Source: a virus. Taken from it: a stretch of DNA of 23,421 nt. The stretch spans positions 1 through 23,421 of IMG/VR virus record IMGVR_UViG_3300041411_000108; one strand, given 5' to 3'. The notes under the pieces were generated by a model. The model did not search any database, was not told where the DNA came from, and saw nothing but the letters and a program-made list of their open reading frames with translations. This document shows positions 9,495 to 15,628 of the stretch, one piece after another. Numbering within the stretch: the stretch's first letter is position 1; each line of letters starts with the position of its first letter. Position numbers and translations under genes: made by a program.

Positions 9495-10706
9495 ATGCCC
9501 TGGTACAAGGCCGGGACGGTTTCTGTCGTCCTAAATTCGAACGCCGTGATCGGCACAGGTACCGCTTTCATTGCTAACAGCCGGGTCGGCGATGCCTTCC
9601 GCGGCCCTGACGGTGGCTGGTATGAAGTCATCAACATTGCCAGCGATACGGCCTTGTCGATCTCGCCAAACTATCAGGGCGCGACCAATGCTTCCGGCGT
9701 CTATGCGCTGGCGCCGATGCAGGGATACGTCAAAGAGTCGGCCGATGCGCTTCGCGCACTGGTCAATCAATTCGGCGCACAGCTTGCAGCGCTGACCAAT
9801 ACCGACGGCCTAAATGAGGGTGACATCAACAAATATTTCACCGATGCACGGGTTCGCGGAGTCGTGCTTCAGGGGATGGTTGCGACGGATGGGGCGCCAG
9901 TAGTTTCTACTGATACCGTTCTCGCATCCCTTGGGAAACTTCAAGCTCAAGCGAATGCTCGACTGCCGCTTACTGGCGGAAAAATGACTGGCGCGATCAA
10001 CGATGCAACTCCGGTCGCATTGGCTTCGGCGGCGACGGTGGATATTGGCGCAGCAGCATCCAACGTAGTCACCGTCAGCGGAGCAACCACCATTACTAGC
10101 CTGGGCACAGTTGCTGCTGGGGCTAGGCGTACGGTCCGGTTTACTGGTGCGCTGGCGCTAACTCATAACGCCACATCGCTGATCCTTCCGAGCGGGGCAA
10201 GCATTACCACGACGGCGAATGACATCGCCGAGTTTCTGAGTCTTGGCGGCGGGAACTGGCTATGCCTCGACTACACCAGGGCGAACGGTAAGCCCATTGC
10301 ATTTACCTTCGATAGATCGAACATAGTAGGATCGCTAAGTCAGAGCGGTGGAGTGCCAACCGGCGCCATTATTGAGCAATCAAGTAACGCAGTCGGTCGC
10401 TACGTGAAGTATGCAGACGGGACGATGATTTGCCATCGGCGATTGTCGCTGACAGTTGCTGTGAGCATAGCGGCAGGCAATTTGTTTTACTCGGGAGGAA
10501 TAGCCGCTACCGCCATGGCCGCTACCTTTGTTGGTGAGCTACCAACGGTAACTGCAACACTTGAAGATTCTGCCGGCATCAGTTGGATAGCCGAGGGTGG
10601 AAATCCAACATTAGCAAACTTTCCTCCGCTCTACATTGTTGGCCCTTTCAACGTGGGATCTCGTACCTATACAGCAAGTCTAATTGCCGTGGGCAGGTGG
10701 TATTGA
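9495..10706 (+). CDS. Tail fibre protein
   Basis: A 403-residue fibre. The ATG at 9495 is chosen because GGAG lies about 8 bases upstream; an earlier in-frame ATG (9339) would run inside the previous gene. Residues 1-95 (MPWYKAGTVSV to ADALRALVNQFG) are the conserved anchor domain seen in many Pseudomonas phage and pyocin-like fibres. Around 120-160, GDINKYFTDARVRG resembles fibre-shaft repeats. About 215-265 holds a beta-rich stretch with LALTHNATSLILPSGA, then GNWLCLDYTR. The C-terminal part (about 277-403) starts near GAIIEQSSNAVGRYVKYADG, ends IAVGRWY, and is the likely receptor-binding head. The adjacent downstream gene encodes its chaperone. Fibre heads vary fast, so the receptor cannot be stated. 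Confidence 0.88.
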   Translation: MPWYKAGTVSVVLNSNAVIGTGTAFIANSRVGDAFRGPDGGWYEVINIASDTALSISPNYQGATNASGVYALAPMQGYVKESADALRALVNQFGAQLAALTNTDGLNEGDINKYFTDARVRGVVLQGMVATDGAPVVSTDTVLASLGKLQAQANARLPLTGGKMTGAINDATPVALASAATVDIGAAASNVVTVSGATTITSLGTVAAGARRTVRFTGALALTHNATSLILPSGASITTTANDIAEFLSLGGGNWLCLDYTRANGKPIAFTFDRSNIVGSLSQSGGVPTGAIIEQSSNAVGRYVKYADGTMICHRRLSLTVAVSIAAGNLFYSGGIAATAMAATFVGELPTVTATLEDSAGISWIAEGGNPTLANFPPLYIVGPFNVGSRTYTASLIAVGRWY

Positions 10707-10707
10707 T

Positions 10708-11427
10708 ATGAAAATTGTTTTGTCCCCGCAACGTCGTGACGACACGTTGTCTGCAATTAAATCTGGTGATGTGTTGGTCTTAAACGGAAAATCCTTCGAC
10801 TTCTCTCGAATGGCCAGTGGCGACACGCTGCCTTGGTCTGCAATAGAGTCTGAATGGTTTGCGGGCGACATTGAAAAAATTGATGAAGATCTGACTTTGG
10901 CGTTACTTCTGCCCAATCCATGGAACTTTAGCCCTGAACAAGCATTCCCGCATCCTCTGCTGAATGTTCCAGACGGTGAGGTCATTTTTCCTCAACCGCT
11001 GCCAACTGATGCTGATCCGGTGCTGCCAGATCCACCGCCCGCTCCATTTGAGTCAAGCGTTGGCGTGATCGACTGGTCACTACTCATCACCAGAGAGATG
11101 AAGGTTTCCGCCGCCCAAGCCGCGCACTTGTCCGAAGTCAAAGCGGAGCTTGCCGCGAAGAACGCCAAGGCCGTTGCGCAAATTTCGCGTATGCAGGACC
11201 GCATTGATACGATCAGTTACGGCATCGATGCAGGGGAGGCGACCGAAGAGGACGAAGCCGAGCAGGCCGCGCTGCTACTCAACTTGAAGGCCTGGAAGGC
11301 CTACAAGTTCGCACTGGGCAAGGTGACTGCCAAAGCGTCATGGCCCGCCAATCCAGAGTGGCCGGCTGAGCCAGTTGTCCCGGTGATCGAGGCCAGCCCT
11401 ATGGCTCGCGCCGCCGACTCGATGTAG
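10708..11427 (+). CDS. Tail fibre assembly chaperone
   Basis: A 239-residue protein that begins one base after the fibre stop; its ATG at 10708 is preferred over an upstream in-frame start inside the fibre gene. The first half (LSPQRRDDTLSAIKSGDVLV, then LLLPNPWNFSPEQAFPHPL) is the N-terminal domain found in Pseudomonas phage tail-assembly proteins. The second half is helical (ITREMKVSAAQAAHLSEVKA) with an LKAWKAYKFALGKV segment and a Pro/Trp-rich end (SWPANPEWPAEP), like fibre-assembly proteins of the Caudo_TAP type. It should fold or trimerise the fibre of the gene before and not be in the virion. The first 300 bases are visibly more AT-rich than the rest of the late region. Confidence 0.85.
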   Translation: MKIVLSPQRRDDTLSAIKSGDVLVLNGKSFDFSRMASGDTLPWSAIESEWFAGDIEKIDEDLTLALLLPNPWNFSPEQAFPHPLLNVPDGEVIFPQPLPTDADPVLPDPPPAPFESSVGVIDWSLLITREMKVSAAQAAHLSEVKAELAAKNAKAVAQISRMQDRIDTISYGIDAGEATEEDEAEQAALLLNLKAWKAYKFALGKVTAKASWPANPEWPAEPVVPVIEASPMARAADSM

Positions 11428-11446
11428 CTATAGCCGCCATGTCCAT

Positions 11447-11471
11447 GCCCGCCACTGTGCGGGCTTTTTTT
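11447..11471 (+). terminator. Rho-independent terminator-like hairpin after tail genes
   Basis: GCCCGC (11447-11452) pairs with GCGGGC (11459-11464) around a 6-base loop CACTGT, directly followed by seven T residues. It lies 20 bases after the fibre chaperone stop and 16 bases before the endolysin start. Such hairpins are common between late phage genes and may set mRNA levels rather than fully stop transcription, since the lysis genes lack an obvious promoter of their own. Confidence 0.8.
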
Positions 11472-11487
11472 CGCCTGGAGAAAAGGA

Positions 11488-12039
11488 ATGCCAATCACCC
11501 CGCAGCAGCTGCTGCAGATCCTCCCGAACGCCGGAAAGCAGGCTGGCGTGTTCGCCTCGGCGCTCACGCTGGCCATGGACAAGTACCAGATCAACACTCG
11601 GCTTCGCATGGCCGCCTTCATTGCGCAGGTCGGTCATGAGTCCGGCCAGCTCCGCTACGTGCGCGAGCTGGGCGGCGACCAGTACCTGAGCAAGTACGAC
11701 ACCGGCGCGCTGGCCGCGCGCTTGGGCAATACGCCCGAGGCTGACGGTGACGGGAAGAAGTACCGAGGCCGTGGCCTGATCCAGATCACCGGCCACGACA
11801 ACTACCTCGCGTGCAGCAAGGCGCTGTTCGGGGATGATCGTCTGTTACGGACGCCTGAGCTTCTGGAGCAGGCCGAGTGGGCGTGCAAGTCAGCGGCGTG
11901 GTTCTGGAATTCTCGGAACCTGAATGCGTTGGCCGACTCCGGGTCGTTCGAGATGATCACCCGACGCATCAACGGCGGCCTGAACGGGCAGGACGAGCGC
12001 GCGGCCTTCTATTACGCCGCGCTGAAGGTGTTGCCATGA
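11488..12039 (+). CDS. Endolysin, glycoside hydrolase family 19
   Basis: A 183-residue muralytic enzyme of the chitinase-like GH19 family that cuts peptidoglycan glycan strands at the end of infection. GGAG lies 7 bases before the ATG. FIAQVGHESGQL carries the expected first catalytic Glu (E51), E60 in VREL is the candidate second acid, and KYRGRGLIQITGHDNY (about 91-106) is the conserved substrate-cleft motif. The end, RRINGGLNGQDERAAFY, is also typical. Length (about 180-200) fits single-domain phage GH19 endolysins. There is no signal peptide or signal-anchor, so release needs a separate holin. It overlaps the Rz gene as ATGA. Confidence 0.92.
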   Translation: MPITPQQLLQILPNAGKQAGVFASALTLAMDKYQINTRLRMAAFIAQVGHESGQLRYVRELGGDQYLSKYDTGALAARLGNTPEADGDGKKYRGRGLIQITGHDNYLACSKALFGDDRLLRTPELLEQAEWACKSAAWFWNSRNLNALADSGSFEMITRRINGGLNGQDERAAFYYAALKVLP

Positions 12040-12473
12040 CACTCTGGCTGCGGCTCCTTCCTTATATAGCTGCGGCGCTGCTGGTGGCCGGCGCGCTGTT
12101 CGGCATCTATCACCACGGGTTGTCGGTGAAGGACGCCGAATGGCAGGCCAAATGGAACGCTCGCGATACCCGGGATGCCGAGTCCGTAGCGCGGAACGAG
12201 GCGACCGAGCGCGCCAAAGAACAAACCCGCCAACAGTCAATCAACAAGGCGATTCAAGATGGACAACAGATCATCAACCAAACAACTGCTGATGCTGCCA
12301 CTGCTCGCGCTGCTGCTGACAGCCTGCGCGGGGCAGCCGACACCCTTGCCGCTCGACTCGCAGCCAGTGAAAGCAGCGGCCATTCCTGCACTGCCGCCGC
12401 AAGCAAGGCAGCTGCCCACGCCAGAGCCAGGGGCTTGACTTGCCAGCAGGCGTATTACGGTATTGCGAAATAG
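12036..12473 (+). CDS. Inner-membrane spanin (Rz-like, DUF2514 type)
   Basis: A 145-residue protein that works with Rz1 to fuse inner and outer membranes in the last step of lysis. The start ATG shares bases with the endolysin stop. Residues about 3-26 form one N-terminal membrane helix (LRLLPYIAAALLVAGALFGI), followed by a long periplasmic helix rich in Ala, Gln, Arg and Glu, as in i-spanins. The end, ARARGLTCQQAYYGIAK, fits DUF2514 proteins of Pseudomonas phages. From memory those usually have some 25-30 more residues between the SCTAAASKAAA stretch and ARARG, so this copy may carry an internal deletion. The Rz1 gene lies inside it in another frame. Confidence 0.87.
   Translation: MTLWLRLLPYIAAALLVAGALFGIYHHGLSVKDAEWQAKWNARDTRDAESVARNEATERAKEQTRQQSINKAIQDGQQIINQTTADAATARAAADSLRGAADTLAARLAASESSGHSCTAAASKAAAHARARGLTCQQAYYGIAK
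12259..12438 (+). CDS. Outer-membrane spanin lipoprotein (Rz1-like), nested in Rz
   Basis: A 59-residue ORF wholly inside the Rz gene in the +1 frame. It has a short charged N-terminus (MDNRSSTKQ), a hydrophobic segment LLMLPLLALLL, and lipobox L-T-A-C with the lipid-modified Cys at residue 23. The mature part is about 37 residues and Pro-rich (P-T-P-L-P-L, A-L-P-P-Q, L-P-T-P-E-P-G-A), close to lambda Rz1 (60 residues). Nested Rz1 genes are the known arrangement in lambda-like phages. The start at 12259 is the only ATG that gives the complete signal; I see no strong ribosome site, so coupling to Rz translation is likely. Confidence 0.88.
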   Translation: MDNRSSTKQLLMLPLLALLLTACAGQPTPLPLDSQPVKAAAIPALPPQARQLPTPEPGA

Positions 12474-12520
12474 GGATTGTGTTCGGTCGATAGAGCGCCG
12501 AGGCGGCTAAAAATCTTTAT

Positions 12521-12640
12521 TTACGACACCACATCGGGGTCCTTGCATAAAAATGAGAGCAGGTAACCAAAGCAAACGGCAATTGCCAATGCTGCAAGGA
12601 TGGGCGTGATCAGGATGATGCATAAAATTTTGCTGAGCAT
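12521..12640 (-). CDS. 39-residue single-TM peptide, unknown function
   Basis: A small ORF read from the minus strand, convergent with the lysis genes. AAGGA lies 7 bases before the ATG, a good ribosome site. The peptide starts MLSKILCIILITPILAAL, continues through a hydrophobic stretch to about residue 31 and ends with a short polar tail (CKDPDVVS). It is one predicted membrane helix, with a Lys near the N-terminus. No family recognised. Its place between lysis genes and attP could fit a small membrane toxin, a superinfection-exclusion peptide or a lysis regulator, but none of these is shown. A longer ORF in another frame over the same bases looks like a shadow. Confidence 0.5.
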   Translation of the reverse strand: MLSKILCIILITPILAALAIAVCFGYLLSFLCKDPDVVS

Positions 12641-12804
12641 GGTTAAGTCCTTTTAGTTCGGGCGCAAGGATGCCATCAAAAAGAGGGGTTGTATATTTCG
12701 GCAGGACGCCGCGGCGAGGGATGCTGCTGAAAAGTTGCTGAAGCGGGCGCGAGTCGACATCAATCCACAACAACCCTCAGCAACATTCCAAGGTCCAGAT
12801 GCAG

Positions 12805-12829
12805 CGAAACCCTCACTGGGCGGGCTTCG
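12805..12829 (-). other. Hairpin beyond the ssrA-like 3' end, possible decayed terminator
   Basis: Read on the minus strand, CGAAGCCC pairs with GGGTTTCG (one G-T pair) around a 9-base loop, starting about 14 bases after the CCA of the tmRNA-like segment. Host ssrA genes are followed by a terminator, so this may be copied along with the 3' end. There is no T tract, so it is probably not an efficient terminator. Confidence 0.35.
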
Positions 12830-12842
12830 TTGGTGTTTAAAG

Positions 12843-12870
12843 TGGTGGAGCCGGGGGGATTTAAACCCCC
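12843..12870 (-). other. tmRNA (ssrA) 3'-end copy, likely attP core
   Basis: Read on the minus strand: a T-arm with a 5-bp stem (GGGGG/CCCCC) and a 7-base loop TTTAAAT, then the 7-base acceptor strand CGGCTCC, discriminator A and CCA. This is the 3' end of Pseudomonas tmRNA as I remember it, with one change: the conserved loop reads TTC in the host and TTT here. The 5' acceptor strand (GGAGCCG or GGGGCCG) and D-arm are absent within 100 bases, so it is not a complete gene. tRNA-Ala shares the CTCCACCA end and is the alternative source. Confidence 0.75.
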
Positions 12871-12933
12871 GGTCGGTCGTTGTATTCCGTGTCCTGTAGC
12901 GGTGTGGTAGCTGAAAAGCTGCTGAAACCGTAT

Positions 12934-13422
12934 TTAGGCGTGACTGATAGTCCCTTTCGAGTCACCCATTTTTTTGTTCGGTGATTGCTTGCTCATGGCG
13001 AAGTCTGTCGCCTCGTCGAGATCAGTGAAATCGGCCTGCATAACTCCGCCGCCAAGTCCGCCAGCACCATTATCAAGGTACATAACGCTCCACCCGTCCC
13101 CGTTGTCGGAAACCTGCTGGCTGTCTCGGAAGAATCGGTAGCGTTCGGCGTCCTTGCGCAGTTCAGCCGCCAACCCTTCCAGCTCGCTTGGGTCGTCATC
13201 CATTTCGGCGCCCAAGGCCTCGCCAATGGTCCCGATGCTCACGGCAGCGCTCAGAAGCATGCGCTTGTGGGATTCGAGATCCTTGCGCAGCGCATCGCGC
13301 TCAGCCAGCAGCGTGTCATAGCTGGAGGCAAGAACGATCTCAGGGCCATGCGGCTCGTACCCGATCTTGTTGCCGTCTTCCGACAGCATCTTCACGACTT
13401 TATAACGATGAACCTCGATCAT
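12934..13422 (-). CDS. Hypothetical phage protein with coiled coil
   Basis: A 162-residue protein and last gene of the leftward region, ending 6 bases before the right attP arm repeat. GGAGG lies 7 bases before the ATG and the start overlaps the previous stop as ATGA. Residues about 33-55 (YDTLLAERDALRKDLESH) form a heptad-like helix, and the DAERYRFFRDSQQ segment near 91-103 followed by an acidic end is a pattern common in accessory proteins of Pseudomonas and enteric phages (Ead/Ea22-like in style). No catalytic motif. Function unknown. Confidence 0.75.
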   Translation of the reverse strand: MIEVHRYKVVKMLSEDGNKIGYEPHGPEIVLASSYDTLLAERDALRKDLESHKRMLLSAAVSIGTIGEALGAEMDDDPSELEGLAAELRKDAERYRFFRDSQQVSDNGDGWSVMYLDNGAGGLGGGVMQADFTDLDEATDFAMSKQSPNKKMGDSKGTISHA

Positions 13423-13643
13423 TGCATATCCTCCAGAGCTTCCCGTGGCGTTATCCCGCCGTACTGATCGATCATCCCGCCGCGCTCGGTAAGCTTCGGG
13501 CCGGCAAGCAGGTTGTAACGCTCATCCTCTGACCAGCCGCACGGACAGCCCCAAGGGCCATAGATAATCCCAATCCCTACATCTGCCGATTCTCGGCAGC
13601 AACCGCCGCCGCACGCTGGGCATTGATGCTCGTAGTTGCTCAT
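13419..13643 (-). CDS. Small Cys-rich protein, zinc-ribbon-like
   Basis: A 74-residue protein. The ATG at 13643 is chosen because AAGGAGG lies 7 bases upstream and it overlaps the preceding stop as ATGA; an upstream in-frame start would add 38 Arg-rich residues from inside the previous gene. Cysteines at 8, 11, 15, 16, 33 and 35 (CPACGGGCC, later GCPCGW) form a likely zinc-binding unit. Similar GPWGCPCGW-containing hypothetical proteins occur in Pseudomonas phages. It may bind nucleic acid or protein; function unknown. Confidence 0.75.
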   Translation of the reverse strand: MSNYEHQCPACGGGCCRESADVGIGIIYGPWGCPCGWSEDERYNLLAGPKLTERGGMIDQYGGITPREALEDMQ

Positions 13644-14245
13644 TGCGCGGCCTCCTTGTTGGCCGTCTCGGCGCTTGTGATGGCGCGGCGCACAGGCACC
13701 ATGGCGCCCCTGATGTACTTCATCCCGTTGAATACGCCGGGCCCTACCGGTGACCAAGTGGCCGCGTCATCTTCCAGGTGCTCATCCGTCGCTGCGATCG
13801 TGTCCCCTGCTTCAAGTAGACGATACGCAATTGTGGTCGGCTCGGCGCTGGCAGCCAGCCCCTCTACAGCCTTGCTGTAAATGAACTTGATCTGATCCCA
13901 TGAAATCATGTGTTTCTGTTCGTACTCGCCATCGCCGTCGCAGATTTCGCAATGCTCGTCTGGCTCATCCAGATCGACACACTCGGGACAGTCTTGGGTG
14001 ACACTAACGCTGAACTCTCCGATCAGAAGCGCTTTCGCCCCGCTCTCAGCGGTCAGCCTTCTTGGCATGACGCAGTATCCATCTGGTATCGCGCCCACCT
14101 GTTCGGCGCTCATAAAATGAGCCTGCACCGCCGTACGCATCTGCGTGAACACAGCGCCACGCTCCATCCGGTTGCGGCAAATGTCGTCTTCGATCTGGTC
14201 GAAGCGGTCGCGCAGGGCTTTCGGGATTGGGTGCGAATCAGTCAT
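13640..14245 (-). CDS. Hypothetical phage protein with central zinc-binding Cys pairs
   Basis: A 201-residue protein starting MTDSHPIPKALRDRF. The ATG at 14245 has GGAG 7 bases upstream and is preferred over an in-frame start nine residues earlier. Two CxxC pairs (C86/C89 and C99/C102), separated by an acidic loop, form a probable zinc finger between a helical N-terminal part and a helical C-terminal part (QIKFIYSKAVEGLAAS). The last part is acidic with a conserved-looking GPGVFNGMKYIRG. It overlaps both neighbours by a few bases. I do not recognise the family beyond similar phage hypotheticals. Confidence 0.75.
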   Translation of the reverse strand: MTDSHPIPKALRDRFDQIEDDICRNRMERGAVFTQMRTAVQAHFMSAEQVGAIPDGYCVMPRRLTAESGAKALLIGEFSVSVTQDCPECVDLDEPDEHCEICDGDGEYEQKHMISWDQIKFIYSKAVEGLAASAEPTTIAYRLLEAGDTIAATDEHLEDDAATWSPVGPGVFNGMKYIRGAMVPVRRAITSAETANKEAAQ

Positions 14246-14471
14246 ATGCATACTCCGAGGCGAATGCCTCACGGGATTTCAGAGTTTTGGCGTCGCGGCG
14301 AGCCAGCCAATTCAAGCAACCCTTGCAGGTCACTTCGCTTTTGAAGCGAGCGCCATCCCACTCCTCATGCTCACGGTTTCCATTTCCAACGCCGCAAGCC
14401 GAAGAGGATTCATGATCGTCGCCTTCTGGACCGCTACAACTCCAGCCGATCCAATGAATCTTCTTGCTCAT
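14238..14471 (-). CDS. Small Cys-containing hypothetical protein
   Basis: A 77-residue protein. The ATG at 14471 is chosen because GGGAG lies about 7 bases upstream and the start overlaps the previous stop as ATGA; an upstream start would add 22 residues from inside that gene. C12, C26, C49 and C52 (the last two as TCKGC), with nearby His residues, could bind one zinc. Trp-rich N-terminus (IHWIGWSC). Its end overlaps the next gene by 8 bases. No function recognised. Confidence 0.7.
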   Translation of the reverse strand: MSKKIHWIGWSCSGPEGDDHESSSACGVGNGNREHEEWDGARFKSEVTCKGCLNWLARRDAKTLKSREAFASEYAYD

Positions 14472-14950
14472 TCGCTTTCTCCCGATTCGGTGGGCTGTAT
14501 GGCGGCCTTCATCTTCTTGTGCAGGATCGAGTCGCACCAGACTGAATTCCTGGTGCTACCGTCCAGGTAGTCAGAGGTTTCACGCAGAAGCTCTATCAGT
14601 GCCGAATTCTTCTGCTGAAATTCAAATGCGTCCTTCATCTCTTCGCGCAGGGCGGCCTTGGTAGATTCCAGTTCATCCCGCAGCCGCTCAACCTCGCCCG
14701 CATCGGATCGGGTGAACAGTGGAACCAAGTTACCCTTTGGCGATTGCTCCCCGAAGGCGCAGCAGCACTCGTCGCCTCGAAGTGTTGCCAGTACGTCCGG
14801 CTTGATCCATGCCGCCGGCGCATCGGCTTGCGGCTGGGCGAGCATGGTATTCAGCTCTCTGGCCAGGGCCGCACAATGGTTGCTGGTCAGCATCACCTCA
14901 TTACTGATCTGGCAGTTCGCCGTCATTACGTCCTTCATTGTCAGCTGCAT
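14468..14950 (-). CDS. Hypothetical phage protein with coiled coil
   Basis: A 160-residue protein. The ATG at 14950 is preferred over a GTG one codon earlier because AGGGG then sits 6 bases upstream. The middle has WIKPDVLATLRGDECCCAFG followed by NLVPLFTR, a motif string I know from accessory proteins of enteric and Pseudomonas phages. About residues 85-120 (EVERLRDELESTKAALREEM) form a coiled coil. The tail is polar. The stop overlaps the next start as ATGA. Function unknown. Confidence 0.75.
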   Translation of the reverse strand: MQLTMKDVMTANCQISNEVMLTSNHCAALARELNTMLAQPQADAPAAWIKPDVLATLRGDECCCAFGEQSPKGNLVPLFTRSDAGEVERLRDELESTKAALREEMKDAFEFQQKNSALIELLRETSDYLDGSTRNSVWCDSILHKKMKAAIQPTESGESE

Positions 14951-14965
14951 CACTCACCCCTTCGT

Positions 14966-15193
14966 TTATTTGTCGCCGGACTGCCCGGCCTTCACGCATT
15001 CCGATTCCTGCACCAGCAGGCGGTTGATTGCCGCTGTAGCGCTCTCGCCTTTGGCCTCAAGATCCGCCAGAGACTCAGCGGCTTCAGGCTGCAACTTGAT
15101 CCCGCTCAGCCTCCGACCGCCACGGGCCAGCAGGTTCTTTTCGTGCGCCTCGACGCGACTGGTCGATGTCTTTGGTGGTTTCGTGGCATTCAT
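14966..15193 (-). CDS. Small putative ribbon-helix-helix DNA-binding protein
   Basis: A 75-residue basic protein. RRLSGIKLQP (about 27-36) could be the beta strand, EAAESLADLEAKG the first helix and SATAAINRLLVQE the second helix of an Arc/MetJ-type ribbon-helix-helix fold. The N-terminus is Lys/Arg-rich. The ribosome site is weak (GGAC). Size and fold suggest a local repressor or an excisionase-like factor, and it lies between int and attP next to a palindromic operator candidate. This is inference from pattern alone. Confidence 0.65.
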   Translation of the reverse strand: MNATKPPKTSTSRVEAHEKNLLARGGRRLSGIKLQPEAAESLADLEAKGESATAAINRLLVQESECVKAGQSGDK

Positions 15194-15209
15194 TCTGGGT
15201 CGTCCGACT

Positions 15210-15407
15210 TCATTGACTGAGAAGCTGGGCTAGCGGCTCCAGGTTGCCCAGTCTGGTTTCAGATAGCGCTGACTTCACGATTTCTTTGCTGTAACCCTTC
15301 CCCTCAAGATGCCGAGCTACGCAAAGCTCAAGACGGAACACCCTGTTCGATTGGGTACAGAGCTGTCGCACCAGATCCTTCTGATGCGCTTTCTCGGAGT
15401 CGTTCAC
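15210..15407 (-). CDS. Small hypothetical protein
   Basis: A 65-residue, helical, basic protein (MNDSEKAHQKDLVRQLCTQS). The start is taken as GTG at 15407 because it overlaps the preceding stop as GTGA, matching the coupling seen through this cluster; an in-frame TTG at 15422 is the alternative. No clear ribosome site. No family recognised. It ends 16 bases before the next gene. Confidence 0.6.
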   Translation of the reverse strand: MNDSEKAHQKDLVRQLCTQSNRVFRLELCVARHLEGKGYSKEIVKSALSETRLGNLEPLAQLLSQ

Positions 15408-15580
15408 CGGCTGAAATCGCAACGGTGATTAAGGATCGCGTTATCTGCTGCGTTCTGTTCTTCAACCAGGTTGCGGACGATCTGCATGGCCGCTTCCCAT
15501 TCAGCAGTGCCGAAGGTCAGGGCGTTTACTGATGCGCGAGCTGCTTTCAGTGCTTTGTCGGCGGCTTTGAAGTTGGTCAT
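15404..15580 (-). CDS. Small hypothetical protein, first gene of attP-side cluster
   Basis: A 58-residue helical protein starting MTNFKAADKALKAARASVNA. GGAG lies 9 bases before the ATG at 15580. An upstream in-frame start at 15652 would lie upstream of the predicted transcription start, so the shorter form is chosen. It is the first gene after the putative promoter at 15629-15657 and is coupled to the next gene by GTGA. No function recognised. Confidence 0.68.
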   Translation of the reverse strand: MTNFKAADKALKAARASVNALTFGTAEWEAAMQIVRNLVEEQNAADNAILNHRCDFSR

Positions 15581-15628
15581 ATCGGCGTGCTCCGTAGTTC
15601 GGTCGGCACCGCGCCTCCCATGGAATGA

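Larger units (their letters stand above)
12723..12928. other. attP: Probable phage attachment site attP with arm-type repeats
   Basis: Two tandem 11-bp units lie left of the ssrA-like core: GCTGCTGAAAA (12723-12733) and GTTGCTGAAGC (12734-12744). Two more lie right of it: GTAGCTGAAAA (12907-12917) and GCTGCTGAAAC (12918-12928). The left and right pairs match at 18 of 22 positions. An inverted half copy, TCAGCAAC, is at 12777-12784. Paired direct repeats on both sides of a tRNA/tmRNA-like core are what arm sites of a tyrosine integrase look like, and such an integrase is encoded in this window. The region has no good coding frame. The exact crossover point cannot be read from the sequence. Confidence 0.75.

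Noticed and set aside
12494-12525. Terminator after Rz
   Set aside because: The GCCG/CGGC stem has only 4 pairs and a 3-base loop, and no uninterrupted T tract follows.
12507-12773. 88-residue minus-strand ORF over the intergenic region
   Set aside because: Composition is irregular, no ribosome site, and the 39-residue ORF in another frame has a much better start and a sensible membrane helix.
12843-12930. A complete tRNA or tmRNA gene on the minus strand
   Set aside because: Only the T-arm, 3' acceptor strand and CCA are present; the 5' acceptor strand and D/anticodon arms are absent, so it is a 3'-end copy.
12985-13467. 160-residue plus-strand ORF
   Set aside because: Lies opposite a well-supported minus-strand gene pair with ATGA overlap and ribosome sites; it has no ribosome site of its own.
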